A stretch of 23,935 nt of DNA. It comes from an uncultured Marinilabiliaceae bacterium (GTDB lineage: Bacteria; Bacteroidota; Bacteroidia; Bacteroidales; Marinilabiliaceae). A program made the position numbers and the translations under genes. Location of the stretch: contig CAJONN010000006.1 in assembly GCA_905235955.1 (NCBI GenBank), positions 1 through 23,935 on the forward strand, given 5' to 3'. Below, one piece after another: positions 7,093 through 14,486 of the stretch; position 1 is the stretch's first letter; each line of letters begins with the position of its first letter. The notes under the pieces were generated by a model. It was not told where the DNA came from, ran no database searches, and saw only the letters and a list, made by a program, of their open reading frames with translations.

Positions 7093-8421
7093 ATGTTGTT
7101 TGAAGAAATGAATTTGAACAAGTTCCTCAAGCGTTCGGTAAACGCTATGGGGCTTACAGAGGCAACTCTTATTCAGCAGCGCACCTTCCCTGTTGCTATG
7201 TCGGGCAGAGATGTTATGGGCATAGCGCAAACAGGTACAGGTAAAACAATAGCATATTTGCTCCCATGCCTCAATCAGTGGCGTTTTCAGCAAGGTAATC
7301 CGCCACAAATACTTATAGTAGTGCCCACGCGCGAACTTGTAGTGCAAGTGTGCGAAGTAGCTCAGCGCATAGCCGATGGTACCAGCATAAAATGTGTAGG
7401 TGTATTTGGTGGGGTAGGCGTAGTGCCACAAGCTGAAGCTGTAGCGCAAGGTGCTGATGTGCTTGTTGGTACGCCCGGTCGATTGCTCGACTTGGTGCTC
7501 GATGGGCATGTGTCGCTACGCAATGTAAAAAAACTTGTGGTTGACGAAGTTGATGAAATGCTCGAACAAGGTTTTCGTACACAAATGGGGCGGCTCTTTG
7601 ACCTTTTGCCTAAAAAACGTCAGAATCTGCTCTTTTCAGCTACACTCACTAAAGGTATCGAAACACTTGTTGACACATACTTCAACAACCCTGAACGTGT
7701 TGAGGCTGCACCAATGGGTACACCGCTTGAAAATATCGACCAACATCTTATTCAAGTGCCCAACTTCAACACCAAAATCAATTTGCTGAAGTATCTGCTA
7801 CGTCAAGCCGACCTAACACGCGTGCTCGTATTTGTTAGCAGCATAGCTTTAGCCGATAAAGTGTTTGACCTTGTAGCTGATGAATTTGAAGACGGTGAAA
7901 TAGACTATATACACTCTAAACGCACACAAAGTCAGCGATTTAGAGCCGTTAGAGGTTTTGGTGAAGGACAGATGCGTGTGCTTATTGCAACCGATGTTGT
8001 AGCACGTGGCATTGACGTGAGCAATGTGAGCCATGTAATAAACTTTGATTTGCCAACAGAACCTGAACAATACATTCATCGTATAGGTCGAACAGGACGA
8101 GCCGATAAAAAGGGTATATCAATAGCCTTTTGCTCACCACTCGAAACCGATAAACTTGCTGAAATAGAGACACTAATGAGTAACACTCACATACCAGTGA
8201 GCGAAATGCCAGCGGAGGTAGAAGTAAGCACAGTGCTCACCGACTTGGAGATGCCAACATACAAAATGCGCAATACACTTGTAGAGACTGCAGCCAAACC
8301 GGGTAAGGCCTTTCATGAAAAAAGCGAGAAAAACCGAAAGACCAATCATAAGGTAAGTCATGAGTCGCTTATGCGCAAGAAATATGGTAAGCATTATGAA
8401 GATCATAAACGAAATAAATAA
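7093..8421 (+). CDS. DEAD-box RNA helicase (DEVD variant)
   Basis: ATP-dependent RNA helicase of 442 residues, probably for ribosome assembly or RNA turnover. All core motifs are present in order: Q-motif region GLTEATLIQQR (20-30), motif I AQTGTGKT (45-52), Ia PTREL (78-82), Ib GTPGR (126-130), motif II DEVD (151-154), III SAT (182-184), VI HRIGRTGR (329-336) with VARGID before it. Motif II reads DEVD rather than DEAD, a tolerated substitution since the two acidic metal-coordinating residues remain. The C-terminal 60 residues are basic and lysine-rich (KKYGKHYEDHKRNK), probably an RNA-binding tail. An Lrp/AsnC regulator gene follows after 9 bases. Confidence 0.95.
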   Translation: MLFEEMNLNKFLKRSVNAMGLTEATLIQQRTFPVAMSGRDVMGIAQTGTGKTIAYLLPCLNQWRFQQGNPPQILIVVPTRELVVQVCEVAQRIADGTSIKCVGVFGGVGVVPQAEAVAQGADVLVGTPGRLLDLVLDGHVSLRNVKKLVVDEVDEMLEQGFRTQMGRLFDLLPKKRQNLLFSATLTKGIETLVDTYFNNPERVEAAPMGTPLENIDQHLIQVPNFNTKINLLKYLLRQADLTRVLVFVSSIALADKVFDLVADEFEDGEIDYIHSKRTQSQRFRAVRGFGEGQMRVLIATDVVARGIDVSNVSHVINFDLPTEPEQYIHRIGRTGRADKKGISIAFCSPLETDKLAEIETLMSNTHIPVSEMPAEVEVSTVLTDLEMPTYKMRNTLVETAAKPGKAFHEKSEKNRKTNHKVSHESLMRKKYGKHYEDHKRNK

Positions 8422-8430
8422 TATAGTTCT

Positions 8431-8901
8431 ATGGAAAAAGCAGTTAAACTTGACAGTATTGACATCAATATACTGCGAATATTACAAGAAAATTCGCAGT
8501 TGACAACAAAAGAATTGGCTCAGAAAGTCAACTTGTCAGCAACACCCGTTTTTGAACGCGTAAAACGTTTGGAACGTGAGGGTATAATAAAACGTTATAT
8601 AGCCCTAATAGATGCCGAAAAAGTAGGAAATGGTTTCTGCGTATTTTGTGCAGTAAAACTCAAATCGCTGACTCATAACTATGTAGAAGATTTTATAGTA
8701 GGAGTAAAAGAGATACCAGAAGTGGTAGAGTGCTACAACGTATCAGGCGAATATGACTACATGCTCAAGATACAAGTGCCCGATATGAAATCGTATCAGC
8801 ACTTCATCCTCAATGTTTTAGGACGTATGGAGAGTTTGGGTTCGCTTACGAGTATGTTTGTGATGGACGAAATAAAACACGAATACGGAGTAAGTATATA
8901 A
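8431..8901 (+). CDS. Lrp/AsnC family transcriptional regulator
   Basis: A 156-residue regulator with a winged helix-turn-helix at about 8-68 (IDINILRILQENSQLTTKEL, then SATPVFERVKRLEREGIIKRY) and the ligand-sensing RAM/AsnC domain at about 75-150, with VVECYNVSGEYDYMLKI. Length and layout match one-domain Lrp proteins that form octamers and respond to amino acids. It lies 9 bases after the helicase gene, so it is likely cotranscribed. The effector and regulon cannot be read from sequence. The neighbouring carboxynorspermidine dehydrogenase gene, across a structured gap, is a possible target but this is only positional. Confidence 0.95.
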   Translation: MEKAVKLDSIDINILRILQENSQLTTKELAQKVNLSATPVFERVKRLEREGIIKRYIALIDAEKVGNGFCVFCAVKLKSLTHNYVEDFIVGVKEIPEVVECYNVSGEYDYMLKIQVPDMKSYQHFILNVLGRMESLGSLTSMFVMDEIKHEYGVSI

Positions 8902-8903
8902 TA

Positions 8904-8978
8904 CAGAGAGTATTAGTGCTAAACATTGTGCACTATCAGATTCTGAACAAAATGTGTCAGTGAGAATAGCACTCTCTG
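8904..8978 (+). other. Long-range stem enclosing smaller hairpins after the Lrp gene
   Basis: CAGAGAGT (8904-8911) pairs perfectly with ACTCTCTG (8971-8978). Inside are TAGTGC (8914-8919) pairing with GCACTA (8930-8935), and a small TCAG/CTGA hairpin at about 8936-8946. The result is a closed multi-branch fold starting two bases past the lrp stop codon. No T run follows, so it is not a standard terminator. It may be a structured RNA or a processing signal; this is unproven. Confidence 0.4.
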
Positions 8979-8983
8979 AGATA

Positions 8984-9015
8984 TTGCTATGCCGTTATAA
9001 AGCGTGAAATCTTTG
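8984..9015 (+). promoter_or_regulatory. Candidate promoter for the carboxynorspermidine dehydrogenase gene
   Basis: TTG (8984-8986), a 21-base spacer and AATCTTTG (9008-9015) resemble the Bacteroidota pattern with one mismatch in the -7 box (AATCTTTG for TAnnTTTG). Transcription would start near 9022, about 70 bases before the ATG at 9093. Moderate to low confidence. Confidence 0.35.
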
Positions 9016-9057
9016 CTACTAAAATTTCACAAAACAACGGCAGATTGAAATTTTTTT
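8991..9057 (+). terminator. Nested hairpin followed by a T run; possible terminator of the helicase-lrp unit
   Basis: Outer stem GCCGTT (8991-8996) with AACGGC (9036-9041); inner stem GTGAAAT (9004-9010) with ATTTCAC (9024-9030). A run of seven T follows at 9051-9057, nine bases after the stem, further than in textbook terminators. A second small hairpin TGAAAT/ATTTCA brackets the T run (9046-9063). It could be a terminator, an attenuator or a leader structure for the next gene. Confidence 0.4.
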
Positions 9058-9092
9058 ATTTCATTTGCGCTCTGAAATATTAAATAACAGAA

Positions 9093-10325
9093 ATGGGTAA
9101 AGTTCTTCAGATTGGAGCAGGCGGTGTTGGCACCGTAGTAGCTCACAAAATGGCACAGCAGCCACACATTTTCGAGGAGATTACACTCGCAAGTCGTACA
9201 AAAAAGAAGGTTGACGCAACAGCCGAAGCTATATATAAAGCTACAGGCACACGTATCAGAACAGCACAAGTAGACGCTGACAACGTTGACGAACTTATCA
9301 AACTTATCAACGATGTAAAGCCCGACCTTGTTGTAAATGTGGCACTTCCATATCAAGACCTCACCATTATGGACGCTTGTTTGGCTACTGGCGTTTCTTA
9401 TCTTGACACAGCCAACTACGAGCCAAAAGATGAAGCTCACTTTGAGTATAGTTGGCAGTGGGCATACAAAGAACGCTTTGAGCAAGCTGGCATTACAGCT
9501 ATATTGGGCTGTGGCTTTGATCCGGGTGTATCAGGTGTGTTTACAGCCTATGCAGCTAAGCATCATTTTGATGAGATACATCAGCTCGATATTGTCGACT
9601 GCAATGCGGGCAACCACCACCATGCTTTTGCCACCAACTTCAACCCAGAGATAAACATCAGAGAGATAACTCAAAAGGGACTTTACTATAAAGATGGCAA
9701 ATGGATAGAGACCGAGCCACTTGAAATACACAAGCCTTTGACATATCCAAACATTGGTGCTCGTGAGTCGTATTTGCTTCATCATGAAGAACTTGAGAGC
9801 CTTGTAAAAAACTATCCAACAATAAAGCAAGCACGTTTTTGGATGACATTTGGCGAGCAATACCTCAAGCATCTTGACGTAATACAAAACATTGGCATGA
9901 GCCGCATCGACGAAATAGAATATGAAGCACCACTTGCCAATGGTAGCGGAGTAGCTAAGGTGAAAATTGTGCCATTGCAATTCCTCAAAGCCGTACTGCC
10001 CAACCCACAAGATCTTGGCGAAAACTACGATGGCGAAACATCAATAGGTTGTCGAATTAGGGGTGTTAAAGACGGCAAAGAACGTACCTACTACATATAC
10101 AACAATTGTAGTCATCAGGCAGCATATAAAGAGACAGGCATGCAAGCCGTGTCGTACACTACAGGCGTACCAGCTGCACTTGGCGCAGAGATGTACTTGA
10201 AAGGACTTTGGAAAAAGCCGGGCGTTTGGAACGTAGAAGATTTTGACCCAGATCCGTTTATGGCTCGCTTAGGTGAACAAGGTTTGCCTTGGATTGAAGA
10301 GTTTGATGGCGACCTTGAACTCTGA
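9093..10325 (+). CDS. Carboxynorspermidine/saccharopine dehydrogenase family protein (probable carboxynorspermidine synthase)
   Basis: A 410-residue NADPH-dependent dehydrogenase. It starts with the Rossmann motif IGAGGVGTVVAHK (residues 7-19) and LASRT (33-37), followed by VNVALPYQD, YLDTANYE and GCGFDPGVSG, all characteristic of the carboxynorspermidine dehydrogenase branch of the saccharopine dehydrogenase superfamily. That enzyme condenses a diamine (putrescine or diaminopropane) with aspartate semialdehyde to carboxyspermidine or carboxynorspermidine, the alternative bacterial spermidine route. The partner decarboxylase is not in the window. True saccharopine (lysine) activity is the main alternative, but the motifs favour the polyamine branch. 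It stands alone between a structured leader and its own terminator. Confidence 0.9.
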   Translation: MGKVLQIGAGGVGTVVAHKMAQQPHIFEEITLASRTKKKVDATAEAIYKATGTRIRTAQVDADNVDELIKLINDVKPDLVVNVALPYQDLTIMDACLATGVSYLDTANYEPKDEAHFEYSWQWAYKERFEQAGITAILGCGFDPGVSGVFTAYAAKHHFDEIHQLDIVDCNAGNHHHAFATNFNPEINIREITQKGLYYKDGKWIETEPLEIHKPLTYPNIGARESYLLHHEELESLVKNYPTIKQARFWMTFGEQYLKHLDVIQNIGMSRIDEIEYEAPLANGSGVAKVKIVPLQFLKAVLPNPQDLGENYDGETSIGCRIRGVKDGKERTYYIYNNCSHQAAYKETGMQAVSYTTGVPAALGAEMYLKGLWKKPGVWNVEDFDPDPFMARLGEQGLPWIEEFDGDLEL

Positions 10326-10340
10326 TATTTAAACATTTAG

Positions 10341-10374
10341 AGCAGCAATAGTTTCTATTGTTGCTTTTGCTTTT
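10341..10374 (+). terminator. Rho-independent terminator
   Basis: AGCAGCAATAG (10341-10351) pairs with CTATTGTTGCT (10355-10365) through 11 positions including one G-U, with a three-base loop and a T-rich tail (TTTGCTTTT). It lies 15 bases after the carboxynorspermidine dehydrogenase stop. Confidence 0.8.
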
Positions 10375-10496
10375 AGTTATTTACTCCTTCAGAAAAAAAG
10401 TGTAGTAACTTTTTGATTTGGGGAATGGTAAAAGGCGATAGAACAATTTTTTAGAAACAAAAAATAGAAAAATAACAATAAAACAATTTAAGGTAT

Positions 10497-11495
10497 ATGG
10501 ATTTCGTAGAGAACCTTAAAAGTCGCGCTTCGAAAAACAAGAAGCGTATAGTTCTGCCAGAAGGTGCAGAAGAGCGTAATATAAAAGCTGCCGACAAAGT
10601 GTTGGCCGAAGGTTATGCTGATATAATTCTAATTGGTGCAGAAGCTGAAATAAAAGCAAGTGCTGAGAAGTACGGATTGAAAAACATCTCAAAGGCCACA
10701 ATAGTTGACCCCAAAAATAATCCGAACAAGGCAAAATATGCGAATCTGCTCTACGAGCTTCGCAAAAACAAGGGCATGACAGAAGAACAAGCTGTCAAAC
10801 TTGCTGAAGAACCACTCTATTTGGGTTGCTTGATGATAAAAGCAGGCGATGCTGATGGTGAAGTGTCAGGTGCAGTACATGCTACAGGCGATGTGCTTCG
10901 TCCAGCTTTCCAAATTATCAAAACAAAACCCGGTATGAGCGTTGTTTCTGGTGCCTTTTTGATGTTTTTGAAAGATAAAAACTGGGGCGAAAATGGCGTA
11001 ATGGTATTTGCTGATTGTGCTGTAGAGCCAAACCCAACTGCCGACAAATTGGCAGAAATAGCTGTAGCTACAGGCAATACAGCTCGTGTATTGGGCGGTT
11101 TTGAACCACGCATAGCTATGCTTAGCTTCTCAACCAAAGGTAGTGCAAAGCACGAAATGGTTACTAAAGTAGTAGAGGCTACAGCTAAGGCACAAGCATT
11201 GGCTCCTGATATGATGATAGATGGCGAGTTGCAAGCCGATGCTGCACTTGTAGCATCAGTAGGACAACTTAAAGCACCGGGTAGCAAAGTAGCTGGTAAC
11301 GCCAATGTACTTGTATTCCCTACACTTGAAGTAGGCAACATAGCTTACAAACTTGTACAGCGTTTGGCTGGTGCTGAAGCTATCGGTCCTATCCTTCAAG
11401 GCATTGCTGCTCCGGTAAACGACCTCTCACGTGGTTGTTCGGTAAGCGACATTGAGAAGATGATAGCCATAACAGCTAATCAGGCAATAGGATAA
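10497..11495 (+). CDS. pta: Phosphate acetyltransferase, short form
   Basis: Interconverts acetyl-CoA plus phosphate and acetyl phosphate plus CoA, the first step of the acetate/ATP pathway finished by the neighbouring ackA. The 332-residue length is that of the short Pta class, lacking the N-terminal regulatory domain of E. coli Pta. Visible features are RIVLPEGAEERN near the start, DGEVSGAVHATGDVLRP (about 120-136) and MLSFSTKGSAKHE (about 207-219), the usual CoA and phosphate site motifs, and GIAAPVNDLSRG at the end. The preceding 120-base gap is AT-rich with no clear -33/-7 pair. ackA follows after 68 bases, separated by a terminator-like hairpin. Confidence 0.97.
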   Translation: MDFVENLKSRASKNKKRIVLPEGAEERNIKAADKVLAEGYADIILIGAEAEIKASAEKYGLKNISKATIVDPKNNPNKAKYANLLYELRKNKGMTEEQAVKLAEEPLYLGCLMIKAGDADGEVSGAVHATGDVLRPAFQIIKTKPGMSVVSGAFLMFLKDKNWGENGVMVFADCAVEPNPTADKLAEIAVATGNTARVLGGFEPRIAMLSFSTKGSAKHEMVTKVVEATAKAQALAPDMMIDGELQADAALVASVGQLKAPGSKVAGNANVLVFPTLEVGNIAYKLVQRLAGAEAIGPILQGIAAPVNDLSRGCSVSDIEKMIAITANQAIG

Positions 11496-11502
11496 CACAT
11501 AT

Positions 11503-11532
11503 AAGCAGCCTACCAAAAAAGGCTGCTTTTTT
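11503..11532 (+). terminator. Strong hairpin with T run between pta and ackA
   Basis: AAGCAGCC (11503-11510) pairs perfectly with GGCTGCTT (11521-11528), followed directly by T's up to 11532. It begins 7 bases after the pta stop and ends 31 bases before the ackA ATG. It has the form of a canonical terminator, so ackA may depend on read-through or on its own promoter. Confidence 0.85.
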
Positions 11533-11563
11533 AGTTTTATAGCAATCAAAGATTTTTTTGAAT

Positions 11564-12760
11564 ATGAAAATACTTGTATTGAACTGTGGTAGTTCATCAA
11601 TCAAATACAAACTTTTCAATATGGACGACAAGAGCGTTATAGCTTCGGGCGGTATTGAAAAGATAGGTATGCCAAACTCATTCATCAAATTTAGTTTGCC
11701 AGATGGCAGTAAAAAGATTGAAGAGATAGACATTCCAGAGCATACCAAAGGTGTTGAAATAATCTTCAACAAACTTACAAATAGTGAATATGGCGTAGTG
11801 AAGTCGATAGGCGAAATAGACGCTGTAGGACATAGAATGTTGCATGGTGGTGCAAAACTCACCAAGTCGTCGATACTGACACAAGAGGTGCTTGACATAT
11901 TTGCATCGTGCAACGACCTTGGTCCGCTTCACAACCCAGCAAACCTCAAAGGAGTCAATGCTGTAAAAGCTATCAAACCTGACATGCCACAAGTGGGTGT
12001 TTTTGATACAGCATTTCATCAAACAATGCCAGACTATGCCTATATGTATGCTTTGCCATACGAATATTATGAGAAATATGGCATTCGTCGTTATGGTTTC
12101 CATGGTACATCACATCGCTATGTGTCGCAGAGAGTTTGCGAGTTTTTGGGCATCAAGCCAGAGGGTACACGCATCATTACTTGCCACATTGGTAATGGCG
12201 GTTCGATCTCGGCTGTGAAAGATGGCAAGTGTATGGATACCAGTATGGGTCTGACACCGCTTGAAGGTTTGATGATGGGCACTCGTTGTGGTGACATTGA
12301 CCCTGCTATCATTCCATTCTTGATGAACCATGAAGGACTTACACCCAACGAGATGGATACCATAATGAACAAGAAATCAGGCTTGCTTGGCATATCGGGC
12401 ACAACATCTGATATGCGTGAGATACAGGCTGCTCGTGACAATGGCGACAAGCGTGCTGCATTGGCTCAAGATATGTATTTCTATCGTGTGCGCAAATACA
12501 TTGGCTCGTATGCAGCGGCAATGGGCGGTGTAGATGTAATACTATTCACTGGTGGTGTTGGTGAAAATAAGCAAAACTGCCGTGAAGTAGCCCTCGAAGG
12601 TCTTGAGTTTATGGGTGTTAAGCTCGATAAGAAGAAAAACCTTGAAGTGCAAGGCGAAGAGGCTATTATTTCAACACCAGACTCTAAGGTGACAGTTTGC
12701 GTTATTCCTACCGATGAGGAGTTGATGATAGCAACTGATACAATGGCTTTGGTGAAATAA
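11564..12760 (+). CDS. ackA: Acetate kinase
   Basis: Transfers phosphate from acetyl phosphate to ADP, yielding acetate and ATP; works with Pta. It is 398 residues from the ATG at 11564 (MKILVLNCGSSS); an in-frame TTG two codons upstream is unlikely. Acetokinase signatures are present: LNCGSSSIKYKL at the N-terminus, GFHGTSHRYVS around 175-185, HIGNGGSISAV around 207-217 and FTGGVGEN near 330, which form the ATP and acetate sites. The usual active-site Asn (Asn7 of the N-terminal motif) and Arg of HRMLHGG are visible. Full family length. No clear promoter is seen in the 68-base gap after pta. Confidence 0.98.
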   Translation: MKILVLNCGSSSIKYKLFNMDDKSVIASGGIEKIGMPNSFIKFSLPDGSKKIEEIDIPEHTKGVEIIFNKLTNSEYGVVKSIGEIDAVGHRMLHGGAKLTKSSILTQEVLDIFASCNDLGPLHNPANLKGVNAVKAIKPDMPQVGVFDTAFHQTMPDYAYMYALPYEYYEKYGIRRYGFHGTSHRYVSQRVCEFLGIKPEGTRIITCHIGNGGSISAVKDGKCMDTSMGLTPLEGLMMGTRCGDIDPAIIPFLMNHEGLTPNEMDTIMNKKSGLLGISGTTSDMREIQAARDNGDKRAALAQDMYFYRVRKYIGSYAAAMGGVDVILFTGGVGENKQNCREVALEGLEFMGVKLDKKKNLEVQGEEAIISTPDSKVTVCVIPTDEELMIATDTMALVK

Positions 12761-12789
12761 AAGGCTATAAAAATATTAGATATTAATAT

Positions 12790-12827
12790 CTGACGGTATT
12801 TCTGTATGGAATATCGTCAGTTTTTTT
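12790..12827 (+). terminator. Rho-independent terminator after ackA
   Basis: CTGACG (12790-12795) pairs with CGTCAG (12815-12820), extended inward by GTATTTC/GGAATAT with minor mismatches, followed by seven T's (12821-12827). It lies inside the apparent longer ORF of the next gene, supporting that gene's later start. Confidence 0.85.
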
Positions 12828-12859
12828 ATTGTTTATGTGTATTTATTGTTAATAAAAGT

Positions 12860-12867
12860 TATATTTG
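12860..12867 (+). promoter_or_regulatory. -7 box for the nfeD-SPFH pair
   Basis: TATATTTG matches TAnnTTTG and lies 16 bases before the ATG at 12884. No clear TTTG lies 19-20 bases upstream. The box would fall inside the coding sequence if translation began at 12806, so it argues for the later start. Confidence 0.5.
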
Positions 12868-12883
12868 TCAAAAAATAAAAAAT

Positions 12884-13321
12884 ATGGATATATATTATTA
12901 TTGGCTAATAGCCGCCATAGTATTAGTTGTAATAGAGATATTTACAGTAAGTTTTGGTGCAATATGTTTCAGCATAGGTGCAATAGCAGCAGGTATAGCG
13001 TCATATTTCGATGTGTCGTTTTCAGTGCAATTAGGTGTTTTTGCAGTAGTATCGTTTGTAGCATTTTTGTTTCTCAGACCAATACTGATGAAGTTTTTTC
13101 TCAGAGGTCCTGATGTCAAAACCAATGCCGATGCCATAATAGGACGCAAAGGTGTAGTGTCTGAAGATATTGATGCAGAACAACATACAGGTAGGGTGCG
13201 CATAGATGGTGATGATTGGAAAGCATTGTCGGCTGATGGAACATTTATAGGTGTAGGCAGCGAAGTAGAGGTGCTTTCGCGCGAGAGCATCATCATAACA
13301 GTAAAAAAAATTGTAATCTAA
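12884..13321 (+). CDS. NfeD-family membrane protein
   Basis: A short NfeD protein of 145 residues (from the ATG at 12884, MDIYYYW), the usual companion of an SPFH/stomatin protein. Hydrophobic segments lie at about 5-42 and 46-70, followed by the cytoplasmic OB-fold at about 85-145, with IGRKGVV, GRVRIDGDDWKALS and GSEVEVL. An upstream ATG at 12806 would add 26 residues but starts inside the ackA terminator and spans the -7 box, so it is rejected. The SPFH gene starts 14 bases after its stop. Such pairs act in membrane microdomain organisation; the precise role is unknown. There is no ClpP-like protease domain. Confidence 0.88.
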   Translation: MDIYYYWLIAAIVLVVIEIFTVSFGAICFSIGAIAAGIASYFDVSFSVQLGVFAVVSFVAFLFLRPILMKFFLRGPDVKTNADAIIGRKGVVSEDIDAEQHTGRVRIDGDDWKALSADGTFIGVGSEVEVLSRESIIITVKKIVI

Positions 13322-13335
13322 AACCTAAATAAATT

Positions 13336-14289
13336 ATGGAGCAATATTTTTTCATTGCATTGATAGTTCTTGTAGCTATCTACGTCTTGAACGGCATCAA
13401 AATAGTGTCGCAGTCAGAGACGATAATAGTAGAGCGATTGGGCAAATTTAGTCGCTCGCTCTCGCCGGGTATCAACGTCATCTTGCCAATAGTTGAACGC
13501 CCAAAAGAGATGATAGTTCGCCGAACAACGGGCAACCTTGCAAGCATTTTGCGTATCGACCTGCGTGAGCAAGTTTACGACTTTGACAAGCAGAGCGTCA
13601 TTACCAAAGACAACGTTATGACCGATATTGATGCGCTACTTTACTTTCAGATAGTAGATCCGGTGAAAGCTGTATATGAGATACAAAACCTCCCAGTAGC
13701 CATAGAAAAGCTAACGCAAACAACACTGCGCAATGTGGTAGGTGAAATGGAACTTGACGAAACACTGACCTCGCGTGACTCAATAAACTCAAAGTTGCGT
13801 GCTGTGCTCGATGAGGCTACCAATAAATGGGGTGTGAAAGTCAATCGTGTTGAATTGCAGGATATTACACCACCCGACAGCATTAGGCGTACAATGGAGT
13901 TGCAAATGCAAGCTGAGCGCAATCGCCGTGCTGAGATATTGAAGGCTGAGGGTGAGAAGCAGGCGCAAATACTCAATTCAGAGGGTGAGAAGCAGGCTGA
14001 AATAAACGCTGCAGAAGCTGAGAAACAAGCCAATATTTTGCGTGCTGAAGGCGAAGCACGAGCTAAGATATTGCAAGCTGAAGCTGAAGCCGAGGCAATC
14101 AAGCAAGTGGCACAAGCTGTTGTTGATAAAGGTTCTGACCCCGTAAACTATTTGCTTGCTGTTAAGTATGTTGAGGCACTCAGAGATATGACATCGGGCA
14201 AAGACAATAAGGTGGTTTATATGCCATACGAAGCTTCAAATTTGTTGGGCTCGTTGGGTGGCATAAAGGAGATGTTTAAGCAGCAATAA
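13336..14289 (+). CDS. SPFH/stomatin-like membrane protein (paraslipin/QmcA type)
   Basis: A 317-residue SPFH protein. One N-terminal membrane segment (about 4-22) leads into the SPFH/band-7 domain (about 25-185), with ETIIVERLGKFSRSLSPGIN, DKQSVITKDNV and VNRVELQDITPP. Then comes a long coiled coil made of five consecutive 11-residue repeats (residues 201-255). The C-terminus YLLAVKYVEALRDM and the VYMPYE segment are typical of paraslipins. These proteins oligomerise in the membrane and are thought to scaffold proteases or lipid domains. It pairs with nfeD 14 bases upstream and ends at a clear terminator. Confidence 0.94.
   Translation: MEQYFFIALIVLVAIYVLNGIKIVSQSETIIVERLGKFSRSLSPGINVILPIVERPKEMIVRRTTGNLASILRIDLREQVYDFDKQSVITKDNVMTDIDALLYFQIVDPVKAVYEIQNLPVAIEKLTQTTLRNVVGEMELDETLTSRDSINSKLRAVLDEATNKWGVKVNRVELQDITPPDSIRRTMELQMQAERNRRAEILKAEGEKQAQILNSEGEKQAEINAAEAEKQANILRAEGEARAKILQAEAEAEAIKQVAQAVVDKGSDPVNYLLAVKYVEALRDMTSGKDNKVVYMPYEASNLLGSLGGIKEMFKQQ
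13936..14100 (+). repeat. Five tandem 33-bp coding repeats (hendecads) in the SPFH gene
   Basis: The stretch encodes ILKAEGEKQAQ, ILNSEGEKQAE, INAAEAEKQAN, ILRAEGEARAK and ILQAEAEAEAI in succession, residues 201-255. The DNA is also repetitive, for example GAGGGTGAGAAGCAGGC twice. The 11-residue period suits a coiled coil of hendecad type and may change length by slippage. Confidence 0.85.
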
Positions 14290-14313
14290 AAGAACGTTGT
14301 TTTCTCAAAATAT

Positions 14314-14357
14314 CAGGCGATGCAGTTTAGTATAAATTTGCATCGCTTGATTTTTTT
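14314..14357 (+). terminator. Rho-independent terminator after the SPFH gene
   Basis: CAGGCGATGCA (14314-14324) pairs with TGCATCGCTTG (14339-14349) over 11 positions including one G-U; a run of seven T's follows (14351-14357). It starts 25 bases after the stop codon. Confidence 0.85.
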
Positions 14358-14436
14358 GTCATTATACATCTAATGTGTGTTTTGAGTATTGCTTACAAAA
14401 CTATTTGAAAAGTTAAATGAAAGAGCGGTGCATCGG

Positions 14437-14467
14437 TTGTGAAACATTAGTAAAATATATATCTTTG
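14437..14467 (+). promoter_or_regulatory. Canonical Bacteroidota promoter before the orphan gene upstream of secA
   Basis: TTG (14437-14439), a 20-base spacer and TATCTTTG (14460-14467) match the Bacteroidota promoter pattern. Transcription should start near 14474, about 13 bases before the TTG at 14487 or 79 before the ATG at 14553. Confidence 0.7.
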
Positions 14468-14486
14468 CGCATCAATTTGAAAAAAG

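Noticed and set aside
6646..7509. Long minus-strand open frame across the phosphoesterase and helicase genes
   Set aside because: It is antisense to two well-supported genes, its translation is rich in Cys, His and Tyr as expected of a shadow frame, and it matches no family.
8281..8290. GTAGAGAC match to the REP left arm inside the helicase gene
   Set aside because: There is no matching right arm nearby and the bases code for an unremarkable part of the protein, so it is a chance match.
12806..12883. N-terminal extension of the NfeD gene
   Set aside because: It would start inside the ackA terminator and cover the -7 box; the inner ATG gives the usual NfeD start.
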